A stretch of DNA of 64,000 bases from Emticicia sp. C21 (GTDB lineage Bacteria > Bacteroidota > Bacteroidia > Cytophagales > Spirosomataceae). Shown in pieces: positions 51,289 through 60,483 of this stretch. The notes beneath the pieces are model-generated. The model ran no database searches and was not told the DNA's origin. It was given only the letters and a program-made list of their open reading frames with translations. How positions within the stretch are numbered: position 1 is the first letter of the stretch; every line of letters begins with the position of its first letter. The stretch spans positions 248,001 to 312,000 of the forward strand of contig NZ_QVMT01000006.1 of NCBI RefSeq assembly GCF_003418935.1, in the 5' to 3' direction. The translations under genes and the position numbers were made by a program.

Positions 51289-53466
51289 CTACAAATTATC
51301 CAAATCCGCCTCCTTCGGCTTCGACATCTGCTTCGATAAATTCATCGATAACCCAATAAAGAAGGTACGATACATCGGAGGAATCACCTCGAAGCGTTGT
51401 TTGCCATCAGCCGAATAACGGTAGCCGAATACGTTTTTACGGGCAAAAAGATTATCTAAGGTCGCATAAAAGACAATAAAGTTGCCTTTAATAGTGCGGA
51501 TATGACTGGCGGATAAGCTTACATTCTGATACGGCTTAGTGTACTCCGGAATAAATGAAGTAGTTGCAAAATCATAATTCGGACGCCCACTGGTATGGGT
51601 GAAAGTAACACCTACATTGGTGCCAATTTTCTCAAAGAATTGTTTATACACTATACTTACATTGTGTTTAGAGGCAAAAGTAGGGGTAGTTTCTTTCAGA
51701 TAATTTCTGAACATGCGTTCAGTATCCAGAAAGGAATAAGTTAACCAGAATTCACCGCTTTTGATACTCTTCTTATCTCTAAAAAACACATCAAAGCCTT
51801 GTGCATAACCTTTGCCACTATTATCTGTTAGTCCGGTCGGGAAACGATAGGGGTTCGGGTCATAATAATTCGTGTGTTCAACTACCAGATTCTTATAATA
51901 TTTCTTAAAGCCCTCTACTCTGAAAGTACGGTCATTTTTGATAATCTGGTAATTTAGAATCAGGTGGTTGGCTAATTCATATCCTAATTTCTGATTCAGG
52001 TATAGATAGTTTTTTTCAGGTGTTTGGTAGAATTGTCCTGCGGCCAATGATACCTGGCTATATTGTCCGGTTTTATAAGCTAATGAGACACGTGGGGCAA
52101 TATTTGCTTTGCTGATTACACTGGTGTATTCTGTTCGCATACCAAATCTTCCGGCCAGTTTGGGTGTCAGATACACCTCTGTTTCTACAAATGCCGCACT
52201 ATAATTATCCCTTAAACTTAGATTATATTGATTATAAATATTGCCTACTTTAATAGCATGAAACTCTGCTCCGAATAAAACCGAACTGGTATTGTTTTTA
52301 CCAAATAGCCTGGTCATAACTGCGCGTACTTGTGTGCGCTCATCTAATCTATCTCCATCGTCATTCCCTATTTTTATTTTGTCGCTGTTATGGCTATAAG
52401 ATAAACCTGTTAATAATACCCATCGTCCCTCGTCAAAGTTTACCTGATAAGTACCATTCGTAAATACATTCTTATTCTTTAAATCGAAACGATACTTGGA
52501 CCCAACCTCATCATAAGATGGAAACGACATCGCCGATTGATTATCTGAATAAGTGCCATACAACTTCAAAGTACTGTTTTTAGTAAGGTTTTCATTGACT
52601 GCTAAAGATGTATTTATGCCCTGCGGCACTTTATCAAACTGCACATTAGATTTCATCAGATTAAAGAAAGGAGAGAGGTTGGTATAATACAACGAACCTG
52701 AGATAATTCCTTTATGCGTATAAGTAGCACCCAGACCTGCCAGATTAGCATTGATATTCCACCCACTAATATCATCGGTTTTATCTTTGGTATTCAGTAA
52801 TAATACCGACGAAAGCGCCTGGCCATATTGTGCCGAATATCCTCCGGTGCTAAAAGCAGTTCCTTTAAACATAAATGGTGTAAAACGTCCACGCTGAGGT
52901 ACATCAGGCGTGCTGCTGAAAAATGGATTCTGTACAATCATGCCATCGATCACGGTTTTGGTTTCGTTGGCAGAGCCGCCTCTTACAAATAATCCTTCCT
53001 GTTCGCCTACCCGTTGAGCACCCGGCAATAACTGCATCACAGCCACAATATCAGCACCACCACCTGCAGTTGTTACAATATCAAGTGGCTTAAGCATCAC
53101 CATCTTTTTACTATCCGATGCCTCAAATGTACCCGCTGTAATGGTAACCATATTCAGCGCATTCATCGCCTCCTGCAATTTAAGACTTACTTCGACGGAT
53201 GAGTTATTTAAGGTGATTTTTTGCTCAAAGTTTTCATAACCTACAAAGCTGGCAGCCAGGGTAGCCGTATCTTTTCTACTGGTTCTGAAACTAAAGTTGC
53301 CTTCTGTATCGCTCGAAGCACCATCATAGCTACCTTTGATGAATATATTTGCACCAGGGAGCGCTTCTCCCTTTTTATCGGTTATGCGTCCTTTAATAGT
53401 AGTCTGGGCAAACAATTGAGGTATCAGAAAAAATAGAAATAGGAGATAAGGTAGTAGCTTGCTCAT
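51289..53466 (-). CDS. TonB-dependent receptor with carboxypeptidase-regulatory-like domain
   Basis: 725 residues. Signal peptide 1-20 (ending LFAQ), then the CarboxypepD_reg-like sandwich about 22-105 (TTIKGRITDKKGEALPGANIFIKGSYDGASSDTEGNF). The plug follows (LPGAQRVGEQEGLFVRGGSANETKTVIDGMIVQNPFF), then a 22-strand beta-barrel to the end. It is too short for a SusC, and there is no SusD next door. The cargo cannot be deduced. A -7 box TAGGTTTG lies at complement 53492-53499. Confidence 0.94.
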   Translation of the reverse strand: MSKLLPYLLFLFFLIPQLFAQTTIKGRITDKKGEALPGANIFIKGSYDGASSDTEGNFSFRTSRKDTATLAASFVGYENFEQKITLNNSSVEVSLKLQEAMNALNMVTITAGTFEASDSKKMVMLKPLDIVTTAGGGADIVAVMQLLPGAQRVGEQEGLFVRGGSANETKTVIDGMIVQNPFFSSTPDVPQRGRFTPFMFKGTAFSTGGYSAQYGQALSSVLLLNTKDKTDDISGWNINANLAGLGATYTHKGIISGSLYYTNLSPFFNLMKSNVQFDKVPQGINTSLAVNENLTKNSTLKLYGTYSDNQSAMSFPSYDEVGSKYRFDLKNKNVFTNGTYQVNFDEGRWVLLTGLSYSHNSDKIKIGNDDGDRLDERTQVRAVMTRLFGKNNTSSVLFGAEFHAIKVGNIYNQYNLSLRDNYSAAFVETEVYLTPKLAGRFGMRTEYTSVISKANIAPRVSLAYKTGQYSQVSLAAGQFYQTPEKNYLYLNQKLGYELANHLILNYQIIKNDRTFRVEGFKKYYKNLVVEHTNYYDPNPYRFPTGLTDNSGKGYAQGFDVFFRDKKSIKSGEFWLTYSFLDTERMFRNYLKETTPTFASKHNVSIVYKQFFEKIGTNVGVTFTHTSGRPNYDFATTSFIPEYTKPYQNVSLSASHIRTIKGNFIVFYATLDNLFARKNVFGYRYSADGKQRFEVIPPMYRTFFIGLSMNLSKQMSKPKEADLDNL

Positions 53467-53491
53467 GTGCTGATTCGTTTAGATGATGAAA

Positions 53492-53499
53492 CAAACCTA
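53492..53499 (-). promoter_or_regulatory. -7 box of the TonB-dependent receptor
   Basis: TAGGTTTG on the minus strand, 25 bp upstream of the start codon. Confidence 0.5.
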
Positions 53500-53868
53500 T
53501 CGAAATGATGAGCAGAGCAGTAGTGATTTCCGACAAACACAGATTTTTAGGGAGTAAATTAGGCGTATGAAAAGATGGACACGCATAGTAAACAGGCAAA
53601 CTAAGAGGTTTATACAGTATACACCTAACCGCGAAGTGGTAATATTTCAACTGCCTGCACAAGTAGGATGCTTGCTGATTGGTTTAGAAAAAAATCTTAA
53701 TATTTAGCAACTTTTTTGCATAGTATCCATCATATACAAGTAAATAAGGTTCGCTCGATAAATAATTTCATCAACCTTAAAAATAACCACTCATCCAACC
53801 TTATTACCATTTATATAAATTTCAATAATAACAAGGTACTATGTATAACAATGTATCTTTTATTGCCC

Positions 53869-53876
53869 TATATTTG
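53869..53876 (+). promoter_or_regulatory. -7 box of the lipoprotein-AraC operon
   Basis: TATATTTG, 43 bp before the ATG at 53920. It is a third instance of this exact octamer in the window. Confidence 0.5.
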
Positions 53877-53919
53877 CAATACAAATTATGAATTATAAAG
53901 CGTTAAACTTTCAATAATT

Positions 53920-54297
53920 ATGAAAAAGCTATTTAACTTAGTTCTCATTACTGTCTTATCAGTGGCCTTTTTCTCTTCTTGTAGACATAGAGGTGATATT
54001 TCTATTTCACATAATGAGTCAAATGATTTGTATAAATTTGTAGCTCATTTTCCTGAAGACCGAACCAAAGAAGTACAGCGCTATCTGGATGACAAATTAG
54101 AGAATGGTGGTGACTTTTCTTTTGTAAATTCAAAAATAGACGGTACAATTGCATTAGATAACAAAATGAATTTCTATATTAAAATGTATCCGGGTAATTT
54201 GAAGATAGAAATGAATAAATCGAAAAATTCCTATGAAAACTATGCTCGTATGAGAAAAATAGGGGAGGATATGGGAAAAATACTGAAAAATGACTAA
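53920..54297 (+). CDS. Small lipoprotein, unknown function
   Basis: 125 residues. Lipoprotein signal MKKLFNLVLITVLSVAFFSSC with lipidated Cys at about 21, followed by RHRGD. The mature part is a short alpha/beta protein (YKFVAHFPEDRTKEVQRYLDDKLENGGDFSF, then MNFYIKMYPGNLKIEMNKSKNS). I recognise no family. It is 8 bp upstream of an AraC regulator, so the two form an operon. Confidence 0.78.
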   Translation: MKKLFNLVLITVLSVAFFSSCRHRGDISISHNESNDLYKFVAHFPEDRTKEVQRYLDDKLENGGDFSFVNSKIDGTIALDNKMNFYIKMYPGNLKIEMNKSKNSYENYARMRKIGEDMGKILKND

Positions 54298-54305
54298 TAT
54301 CGCTT

Positions 54306-55115
54306 ATGGTTGAGATTTTTGATAATATTCATAAAATATATCAATACCAGGCTCCTTGTGGAGAATTGGGCGACTATATCGAATTTTTCTCAGAATCTTC
54401 TCCACAGGCTACACGTGAATATATTGCCAACGAACACTTCAATGTCAGGCTTTTTCCGAGTTGGACACCAACCATGTGGTTTAACTTAGGCTCGCCTTAT
54501 CAATTGTTGATTAGTGATAAACGCTATTCCGTTCAATCTGGAGATGATGTACTATTGTTAAGAAATTCGATTGTTGAGCGGTATAACCTGCCAACTGACC
54601 ATATTTTTACGGTCAAGTTTTCACCCGGAGGTTTTGAATCTATCTTTGGTATTAAGCAAAGCAGTTTAGGAGATTCGCTTATTAATCTCTCTATGCTTCT
54701 ACCTACCCAACTGATTTATAAGATAAAAAAGATGGATAATTTTGAAGAACGGGTGAATCTATTACAAAGCTTCTTTCTTAATAAATTCAGGAAAAAGACT
54801 AATCAGGAATATTACTTCAGAACTGTGCAAAAAGCTATTGAAACCTACCAGATAAGCAATATGGAGTTTAATAGTACCGAAGTAGCCAGAGAAGTATTTG
54901 CTACCAATAAAACCATCTACCGCTATTTTAATCAGGTAATTGGTACTACGCCTAAAAACTATTTCTCCATTCTCAGAGTCAGAACGGCACTTCAAAATTA
55001 TGTAGCTGCTCAATCAGATTTTAGCCCCTATGATTTTGGTTATTATGATATGAGCCATTTTTATAAAGATGTAGTGAAGTTTACTGGTCGAAAATTAATT
55101 GATAATCTCGCCTAA
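54306..55115 (+). CDS. AraC-family transcription regulator
   Basis: 269 residues. N-terminal 150 residues form a DUF6597-like cupin-type domain (YQAPCGELGDYIEFF, MWFNLGSPYQLL, HIFTVKFSPGGFESIFGI). The C-terminal HTH_18 is about 165-265 (NSTEVAREVFATNKTIYRYFNQVIGTTPKNYFSILRVRTAL, then DFGYYDMSHFYKDVVKFTG). It is coupled to the upstream lipoprotein gene and lies 68 bp before a hydrolase gene on the same strand, which may be its target. Confidence 0.88.
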   Translation: MVEIFDNIHKIYQYQAPCGELGDYIEFFSESSPQATREYIANEHFNVRLFPSWTPTMWFNLGSPYQLLISDKRYSVQSGDDVLLLRNSIVERYNLPTDHIFTVKFSPGGFESIFGIKQSSLGDSLINLSMLLPTQLIYKIKKMDNFEERVNLLQSFFLNKFRKKTNQEYYFRTVQKAIETYQISNMEFNSTEVAREVFATNKTIYRYFNQVIGTTPKNYFSILRVRTALQNYVAAQSDFSPYDFGYYDMSHFYKDVVKFTGRKLIDNLA

Positions 55116-55183
55116 ATTGTCCATTTTTTACTAAGTTTTACTGATGAAAGCCCATAGCTTTGCTGAAAATAAGTCTAATATTC

Positions 55184-56632
55184 ATGAAAAAGCTTTCAAT
55201 CATCACTTTAGTAAGTCTTTCAGTTAATGTAGCATTTGCACAAAAAAAAGCTACCTACACCCCCAAAATCGAACCTTGCCCTTGTGCCTTTAAGGCCGAT
55301 AGCAGCCTGAAAACTATATGTGGCTATCTGATTGTCCCTGAAAACAGAAACAAGCCTAATGGCAAGACAATCAAATTACCTTATATAATCGCTGAAAGTA
55401 ATAATCCGAACAAAAAGAAAGACCCTGTACTTTTTACAGGAGGCGGCCCAGGTGCCAGTTCTCTAGGTTTTATCCGTTCAGTTCATAATCGCTCCCTGAT
55501 TAGAGACCGCGATTTTATTACATTCGAGCAACGGGGTACTCACTTTGCTGTACCTAATTTAAATTGTAATGATATTGGAGAAGCCCTAAAAAAAGCCTTT
55601 ATATATAATCTGCCTAAAGACAGTATGATATTGGTTGGGGTAAAACAGTGCAGAGCCAAGTTAGTTGCTCAAGGCATCGATTTAGCAGGCTATAATACTG
55701 TTGAAAGTGCCGCAGATATAGAAGATTTACGTAAAGTTTTAAAAATTGATTCTTTAAATCTGTTTGGTGCCTCCTATAGCGGAGGGCTCATGCCTACAGT
55801 TCTTAAAAACCACCCTGATGGTATCAGGTCTTTGATTTTAGATTCACCATTACCCGAATTTGTTAATATTGATGAAGAAGAATTAGTCAATTTCAACGAG
55901 GCGCTAAATACAGTATTGACCAAATATGAAGCTGATACAATAGCTAAGTTGCCTTACGGAAAGTTAAAAGATAAGTTTAAACAATATTTTACAGGTATTA
56001 CAGGTAAAGACTTTACCATTAAATATCTACCTAAGGATGCGAAAGATAGTCTGACTATCCATTATTCTCAAGGTGAGTTGATTGGGTATCTGTTAGATGT
56101 TCTCTATGATTTCTCACGAATCAAAGATATTCCTTTTATTGTCTCAGAAATGATACAAGGCCGTCATCAGTTGTATATTAAATCGTTTCTTGATGGTATT
56201 TTTCGCAATGGCGGGCCATCAGGTATGCGTTTGTCGGTATATTGTTCTGATAAAATGGCCTTTGCACGGGATGTGGTTATTAAACAACAATATCAGCTTT
56301 ATCCTTATATGGCAGGCGCAGGATATTATGTGAATGATGTGTATCGAAGTATGTGCGATTGCTGGAAAGTGCCACCTATTGTTGATGAAACCAAGATGCC
56401 TTTTTATTCGAAAGTTCCGGTGCTTTTAGGTGGAGGAGATACCGACCCTGCTACCCGACCGATTTATAATGATATGATGCATCATTTTATGCCTAATAGC
56501 CAGCGTGTATTGTTTAAAGGTCGTTCGCATTGCCCAACTATGAGAGGAGATGGGGATAGCTTTATTTCTCAGTTTCTCAATAATCCTTATAAGAAAGTAG
56601 TTTCTACTAATAAAGATATTATTGTGTATTGA
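55184..56632 (+). CDS. Exported alpha/beta hydrolase (S33 prolyl/tripeptidyl aminopeptidase type)
   Basis: 482 residues from the ATG at 55184, which opens a signal peptide (MKKLSIITLVSLSVNVAFAQ); the longer frame from 55160 is rejected. Oxyanion motif FTGGGPGASSLG, nucleophile elbow FGASYSGG, Asp in GGGDTDPATRP and His in KGRSHCPTM. Cysteines near the mature N-terminus (EPCPCAF) may form a disulfide. Family S33 members release N-terminal prolyl or tripeptide units. Third gene after the lipoprotein and AraC regulator. Confidence 0.88.
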   Translation: MKKLSIITLVSLSVNVAFAQKKATYTPKIEPCPCAFKADSSLKTICGYLIVPENRNKPNGKTIKLPYIIAESNNPNKKKDPVLFTGGGPGASSLGFIRSVHNRSLIRDRDFITFEQRGTHFAVPNLNCNDIGEALKKAFIYNLPKDSMILVGVKQCRAKLVAQGIDLAGYNTVESAADIEDLRKVLKIDSLNLFGASYSGGLMPTVLKNHPDGIRSLILDSPLPEFVNIDEEELVNFNEALNTVLTKYEADTIAKLPYGKLKDKFKQYFTGITGKDFTIKYLPKDAKDSLTIHYSQGELIGYLLDVLYDFSRIKDIPFIVSEMIQGRHQLYIKSFLDGIFRNGGPSGMRLSVYCSDKMAFARDVVIKQQYQLYPYMAGAGYYVNDVYRSMCDCWKVPPIVDETKMPFYSKVPVLLGGGDTDPATRPIYNDMMHHFMPNSQRVLFKGRSHCPTMRGDGDSFISQFLNNPYKKVVSTNKDIIVY

Positions 56633-56638
56633 TCATAG

Positions 56639-56665
56639 GGCATTTGCATAACCAAAGCAAATGCC
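56639..56665. terminator. Hairpin between convergent hydrolase and CBM9-like genes
   Basis: GGCATTTGC (56639-56647) pairs with GCAAATGCC (56657-56665). T tracts are weak on both strands, so it is a modest terminator. Confidence 0.6.
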
Positions 56666-56673
56666 TTATCTCG

Positions 56674-57354
56674 TTATTTCAAATGCATTTTCCCAAAATG
56701 CTCCGGGCGGTGAAAGGCAGGGTTTTTGCCGCTCATAGTCGGGCTCCAGCACAGGAAATTACATTCTTTGGGGTTACATTTCCAGTCTTTGTTGGTATGT
56801 GATTGTAGCGAAACAATGCGGTAAAAATTAACGCGATAATCTTTGGTTCTTTTAGGGCCAATCAATGTTAAAGGTATTTGTAAGGTACCGCTCCAGGTTT
56901 GACCACTGGTATGTACCATGTGTTTAATACCTGCATTTTCGTAACTAATCATATCAGCAGAATTCCCACCTCCATGCCCTTTGGTTGGGTTATGTATTTT
57001 TCCTATCCATATCACATTGTTAGGATTGATTTCCAATTCCAGATAACGGTCAGGTACTACTGTTCCTTCAGCTATAAATACCTCAAACACTTCCTGATTA
57101 TACATCTCTGTATTATGAACAGTATAAGTGTTCTCGTTCCAGTAGGGATTTTGTCTGCACTCAAAATCTACATATAAGTATTCATCATCATATTTCAGCT
57201 TGACCAAAGTTTCCTGTGGAGCTTGTAACCCATCAGTTGAGTGTCTGAAATACTTCTGGTCGATTGATTTCCATTCGTTTTTCGATAGCGAAATTGTATA
57301 ATCAGAGAGTGGCATAAGAAAGAACAGGATATAAGGATAAAGGAAATTGAGCAT
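56674..57354 (-). CDS. CBM9-like (carbohydrate-binding) domain protein
   Basis: 226 residues with an N-terminal hydrophobic stretch (MLNFLYPYILFFLMPLS), probably a signal or anchor. The body fits a CBM9-like domain: LVKLKYDDEYLYVDFECRQNPYW, VFEVFIAEG, YLELEINPNNVIWIGKIHNP, WSGTLQIPLTLIGPKRTKDYRVNFYRI, and CWSPTMSGKNPAFHRPEHFGKMHL. Such stand-alone domains in Bacteroidota are annotated as carbohydrate-binding family 9-like. Periplasmic location likely. No sugar-degradation gene is next to it. Confidence 0.85.
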   Translation of the reverse strand: MLNFLYPYILFFLMPLSDYTISLSKNEWKSIDQKYFRHSTDGLQAPQETLVKLKYDDEYLYVDFECRQNPYWNENTYTVHNTEMYNQEVFEVFIAEGTVVPDRYLELEINPNNVIWIGKIHNPTKGHGGGNSADMISYENAGIKHMVHTSGQTWSGTLQIPLTLIGPKRTKDYRVNFYRIVSLQSHTNKDWKCNPKECNFLCWSPTMSGKNPAFHRPEHFGKMHLK

Positions 57355-57382
57355 AGTCAGGTTTTTGGGTGAATAAACAAAA

Positions 57383-57411
57383 ACGTCAGAATCTTTTCAG
57401 GATTCTGACGT
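57383..57411 (-). terminator. Intrinsic terminator after yebC
   Basis: On the minus strand ACGTCAGAATC / GATTCTGACGT (perfect 11 bp) with a 7-base loop and T run, 16 bp past the stop. Confidence 0.9.
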
Positions 57412-57426
57412 ATATCAAGTCTAAAA

Positions 57427-58149
57427 TCAGGCGATTATCATATTATGATAGACGTTCTGCACGTCGTCGTCCTCTTCCAGTTTTTCTATCAGTTTTTCAA
57501 CATCTGCAGCTTCCGCTTCCGAGATAGTTTTCATATCAGTCGGAATCCTCTCGAAATCGGCCTGCAATAACTCAAAACCTTTTTCTTCCAGAAATTTCTG
57601 AATAGCTCCGAAAGCAGTAAACTCTCCATAGATGTTGATTTGATTGGTTTCTTCGTCTAAGAAAACTTCTTCTGCTCCAAAATCAATCAATTCAAATTCC
57701 AGTTCTTCTACATCAATTTTATCGCTCTTGGCAATCTTGAAAACAGATTTTCTGTCGAAGATAAAATCCAGCATCCCAGATGTGCCTAGGCTACCACCAC
57801 ATTTTGAGAAATAACTGCGGATATTGGCTACCGAGCGATTGGTGTTATCGGTAGTACACTCAACCAGTATGGCAATACCATGTTGTGCGTATCCTTCATA
57901 TACCATCTCTTTATAGTCTTCCTGATCTTTTGAAGATGCTCGCTTGATCGCGTTTTCTACGTTTGCTTTAGGCATATTGGCTGCCTTCGCATTCTGGATA
58001 ATCGCTCTTAGGCGAGAGTTACTGTTCGGGTCAGGGCCGGCAGACTTCACAGCAATCGCTATATCTTTACCAATACGGGTAAATGTTTTAGCCATTTGCC
58101 CCCAACGCTTCATTTTACGAGCTTTTCTAAATTCAAACGCTCTTCCCAT
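57427..58149 (-). CDS. yebC: YebC/PmpR-family translation/transcription factor
   Basis: 240 residues. YebC pattern: RAFEFRKARKMKRWGQMAKTFTRIGKDIAIAVKSAGPDPNSN, MPKANVENAIKRA, YEGYAQHGIAILVECTTDNTNRSVANIRSYFSKCGGSLGTSGML. The family was long called a transcriptional regulator; recent work links YebC to relief of ribosome stalling. Three-domain length is normal. Own terminator; 103 bp downstream of a lipoprotein gene on the same strand. Confidence 0.95.
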   Translation of the reverse strand: MGRAFEFRKARKMKRWGQMAKTFTRIGKDIAIAVKSAGPDPNSNSRLRAIIQNAKAANMPKANVENAIKRASSKDQEDYKEMVYEGYAQHGIAILVECTTDNTNRSVANIRSYFSKCGGSLGTSGMLDFIFDRKSVFKIAKSDKIDVEELEFELIDFGAEEVFLDEETNQINIYGEFTAFGAIQKFLEEKGFELLQADFERIPTDMKTISEAEAADVEKLIEKLEEDDDVQNVYHNMIIA

Positions 58150-58252
58150 ATATAATATAATTTCTATTATTAATAATTATCCGCCTTATTTTAACCAAAA
58201 CAAGGCGGAATTTGAGAGTGCGAAATTAGAAAAATTTCGATTAAAAATCCAC

Positions 58253-58903
58253 TTATTTCTCTCTATAAGGCAAATGTTTAGCTACTTGTGCTATTAACTG
58301 ACTCGACATATGATGTGGAGTATCCAGACGGCTATTCGGGCGTTGCGATAAATTAGTTTTCCACAATAGTTCTCCACTAGCCGCATCATATAGATTCACA
58401 TTGGTTGATACCCCATCATTGCCCATATAAGTCGGCATCATAGAATAACGGTTCTGGCGTGTGATAGTAATACCCAGTTGTCCCCAGATAACTGCGTCAA
58501 CACCTAGTAAGCGAGCTAAACTCCCTTTATCCTGTTGTCCGATGTCTTCTAATCTGATACCGCTTTCGGCAAGAATCTTATTGGTTTTAGAAAAATCCTG
58601 AAAAGCTAATTCGTATTTGCCTTTTTCTACCTGTTTAGCAGCATAAGCAAATAATTCTTTCTGGGTATCCAGACTCGCTTCACGTTCTTGCTGGCTGAAA
58701 AACTTCTGGGCACGGGTATCTGGTTTACGGTTAGCAGGGTTCTCAAACTGCACATCAAAAGGCAAAATAGCCACTTTTTGGTGGGTATTTTTTACTTTAG
58801 CAAAATTGTCTGACAAGAAATCTCTTGAAGCAGAACAGGCAGATAGCACCGCTGCTAAAAGGATTATCGCAATGAAATTTTTATTTGGTTGTTTGGTTAT
58901 CAT
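58253..58903 (-). CDS. Lipoprotein with CsgG/GNA1162-like fold
   Basis: 216 residues. Lipoprotein signal NFIAIILLAAVLSAC with lipidated Cys at about 23. The mature part has the VAILPFDVQFENP start, a helical middle and LGVDAVIWGQLGITIT followed by VNLYDAASGELLWKTNLSQRP, the pattern of CsgG/TolB-N/GNA1162-type domains. Related lipoproteins sense or assist outer-membrane assembly. Exact family is uncertain. It is divergent from the NtrY-like kinase. Confidence 0.72.
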   Translation of the reverse strand: MITKQPNKNFIAIILLAAVLSACSASRDFLSDNFAKVKNTHQKVAILPFDVQFENPANRKPDTRAQKFFSQQEREASLDTQKELFAYAAKQVEKGKYELAFQDFSKTNKILAESGIRLEDIGQQDKGSLARLLGVDAVIWGQLGITITRQNRYSMMPTYMGNDGVSTNVNLYDAASGELLWKTNLSQRPNSRLDTPHHMSSQLIAQVAKHLPYREK

Positions 58904-59062
58904 TTTGTTGTTGTTTTACCAAGTATTTAACGAAATTTGAGAAAATTTCTTTTGTAATCTTGTACGATTTTTCAAATTGGGCTTTATTTTAGATAGTTTT
59001 ATTTTTAAAAAGATTAAAAGTAGATATTCTTTTAATTTTAGCTAAACAAGCAATTAAAATTC

Positions 59063-60388
59063 ATGAGGCATTTTGCAATTGGTATCATCTGGCGTGTGGG
59101 TATTTTGAGTGTAATACTAATGGGGCTGGTTTATTTTTTCCTACAAGGCCAGTGGTCAGCCGTAGGCTTGTTTAGTATTTTAGTGGCCCTCATTTTCTTC
59201 TGGATATTTACTTATACTACCTCTATCAATCGCAAGCTAGCCCGCTTTTTTGAGTCGGTTCGCTATTCAGATTTTACGGTAAAATTCCGGTCAGATAATA
59301 AACTAGGTAAAAGCTTCGAAGAGGTGAATCAACAATTCAATGGGGTATTAGAAGCCTTCCGTCAGGCCCGTGCCGAGAAAGAGGCGAACCTGCATTATAT
59401 CAATACGATTGTACAGCACGTAAACGTGGGTCTTTTATCCTACGATTCATCAGGAAATATCGAATTAATTAATAATGCTGCCTTTCGAATTCTGAACATC
59501 TATCGTTTGCGGAATATCAACGAATTAGCCAAAACCAGCCATTCAGGCTTATTTGATATTTTAAATGATATTTCATCAGGTAGTAAAGCACTCTATCAGA
59601 CGTCTAACGAAAAGCAAATATCTATTAATGCCGCTACTGTAAGTTTGAGAGGCAGAGTAATTAAACTGATTTCTTTACAAAATATCCAGTCGGAGTTACA
59701 GCAGAAAGAGTTGGAAGCCTGGCAAAACCTGACTAAGGTATTACGGCACGAAATCATGAATTCCGTAACGCCAATCGTTTCGTTAGCAAGTACTATGCGC
59801 GAAATCATTGAATTAGACCTTTCAGCAAAAGATGATATTCAGGAAACAGTAGCTGACTTGAAAGAAGCCCTTTTTACGATTGAAAATCGAAGTAAGGGTA
59901 TCATGAACTTTGTGAATGCTTACCGCGAGTTTACGAGTATTCCTAAACCTAAGTTTGAAGAAACTAATTCAAAAGACCTGATAGCGCAGGTATTGAATCT
60001 GGTTCAACCACAGTTAAAAGAAAAACAGGTTACTTTGAAAACTGATTTCAAAGAAGATTTTGAATTATTAGCAGATACTGAGCAGATAGAAATGGTATTG
60101 ATTAATATCATCAAAAATGGGGTAGAGGCAGTTGAAAACCGATTGAACCCGCAGATACGAATCAGAACGTATGAAATAGATGAGCAGAGAATCATTGAAA
60201 TTGCCGATAATGGTAGCGGTATTGAGCCGGAAGCTCTGGAGAAAATATTCATTCCGTTTTACACCACAAAAAAAACAGGCTCAGGTATCGGCCTCAGCCT
60301 TTCAAGACAGATTATGCAAATGCATGGCGGGAATCTGAAGGTATCGTCTAAGGTTGGGGAGGGTAGTAAGTTTTTGATTATATTTTAG
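59063..60388 (+). CDS. NtrY-like PAS histidine kinase (no response regulator adjacent)
   Basis: 441 residues. Two TM helices about 5-27 and 34-53, a short HAMP-like link, a PAS domain about 105-205, then HisKA-type region with H229 in LRHEIMNSVTPI and a HATPase_c domain (NIIKNGVEAVENR, ADNGSGIEPE, FYTTKKTGSGIGLSLSRQIMQMHGG). This is the NtrY-like arrangement in which a sigma-54-type regulator (NtrX/AtoC) is usual. No regulator gene is adjacent in this window, so the kinase is an orphan here. A very long terminator hairpin follows. Confidence 0.92.
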   Translation: MRHFAIGIIWRVGILSVILMGLVYFFLQGQWSAVGLFSILVALIFFWIFTYTTSINRKLARFFESVRYSDFTVKFRSDNKLGKSFEEVNQQFNGVLEAFRQARAEKEANLHYINTIVQHVNVGLLSYDSSGNIELINNAAFRILNIYRLRNINELAKTSHSGLFDILNDISSGSKALYQTSNEKQISINAATVSLRGRVIKLISLQNIQSELQQKELEAWQNLTKVLRHEIMNSVTPIVSLASTMREIIELDLSAKDDIQETVADLKEALFTIENRSKGIMNFVNAYREFTSIPKPKFEETNSKDLIAQVLNLVQPQLKEKQVTLKTDFKEDFELLADTEQIEMVLINIIKNGVEAVENRLNPQIRIRTYEIDEQRIIEIADNGSGIEPEALEKIFIPFYTTKKTGSGIGLSLSRQIMQMHGGNLKVSSKVGEGSKFLIIF

Positions 60389-60401
60389 TTCTAATTTGTG
60401 G

Positions 60402-60422
60402 CGCGAACCTCCAGTTCGCCCC
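60402..60422. repeat. Small intergenic palindrome
   Basis: GGCGCGAAC CTCCA GTTCGCC, arms 7-8 bp with one unpaired base. It abuts the terminator stem. Single copy in the window, so classification as a repeat is tentative. Confidence 0.35.
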
Positions 60423-60470
60423 AAAATAAAAACAGCCCGCTGTCATCGACAACGGGCTGTTTTTATTTTG
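60422..60470. terminator. Very strong bidirectional terminator
   Basis: Perfect 18-bp stem CAAAATAAAAACAGCCCG (60422-60439) with CGGGCTGTTTTTATTTTG (60453-60470); the loop itself pairs further (TGTC ATC GACA). It ends rpsB on the minus strand and the NtrY-like kinase on the plus strand. Confidence 0.95.
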
Positions 60471-60483
60471 CATTAAAAGCAAA

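Larger units (their letters stand above)
53467..53919. other. 450-bp divergent intergenic region
   Basis: Holds TAGGTTTG (complement 53492-53499) for the TonB receptor and TATATTTG (53869-53876) for the lipoprotein gene at 53920. The middle 350 bases are AT-rich, without gene, repeat or hairpin that I can support. Confidence 0.5.

Noticed and set aside
51289-53466. SusC-type glycan receptor of a polysaccharide-utilisation locus
   Set aside because: At 725 residues it is shorter than SusC, no SusD or glycoside hydrolase is near, and the CBM9-like gene is 3 kb away behind unrelated genes.
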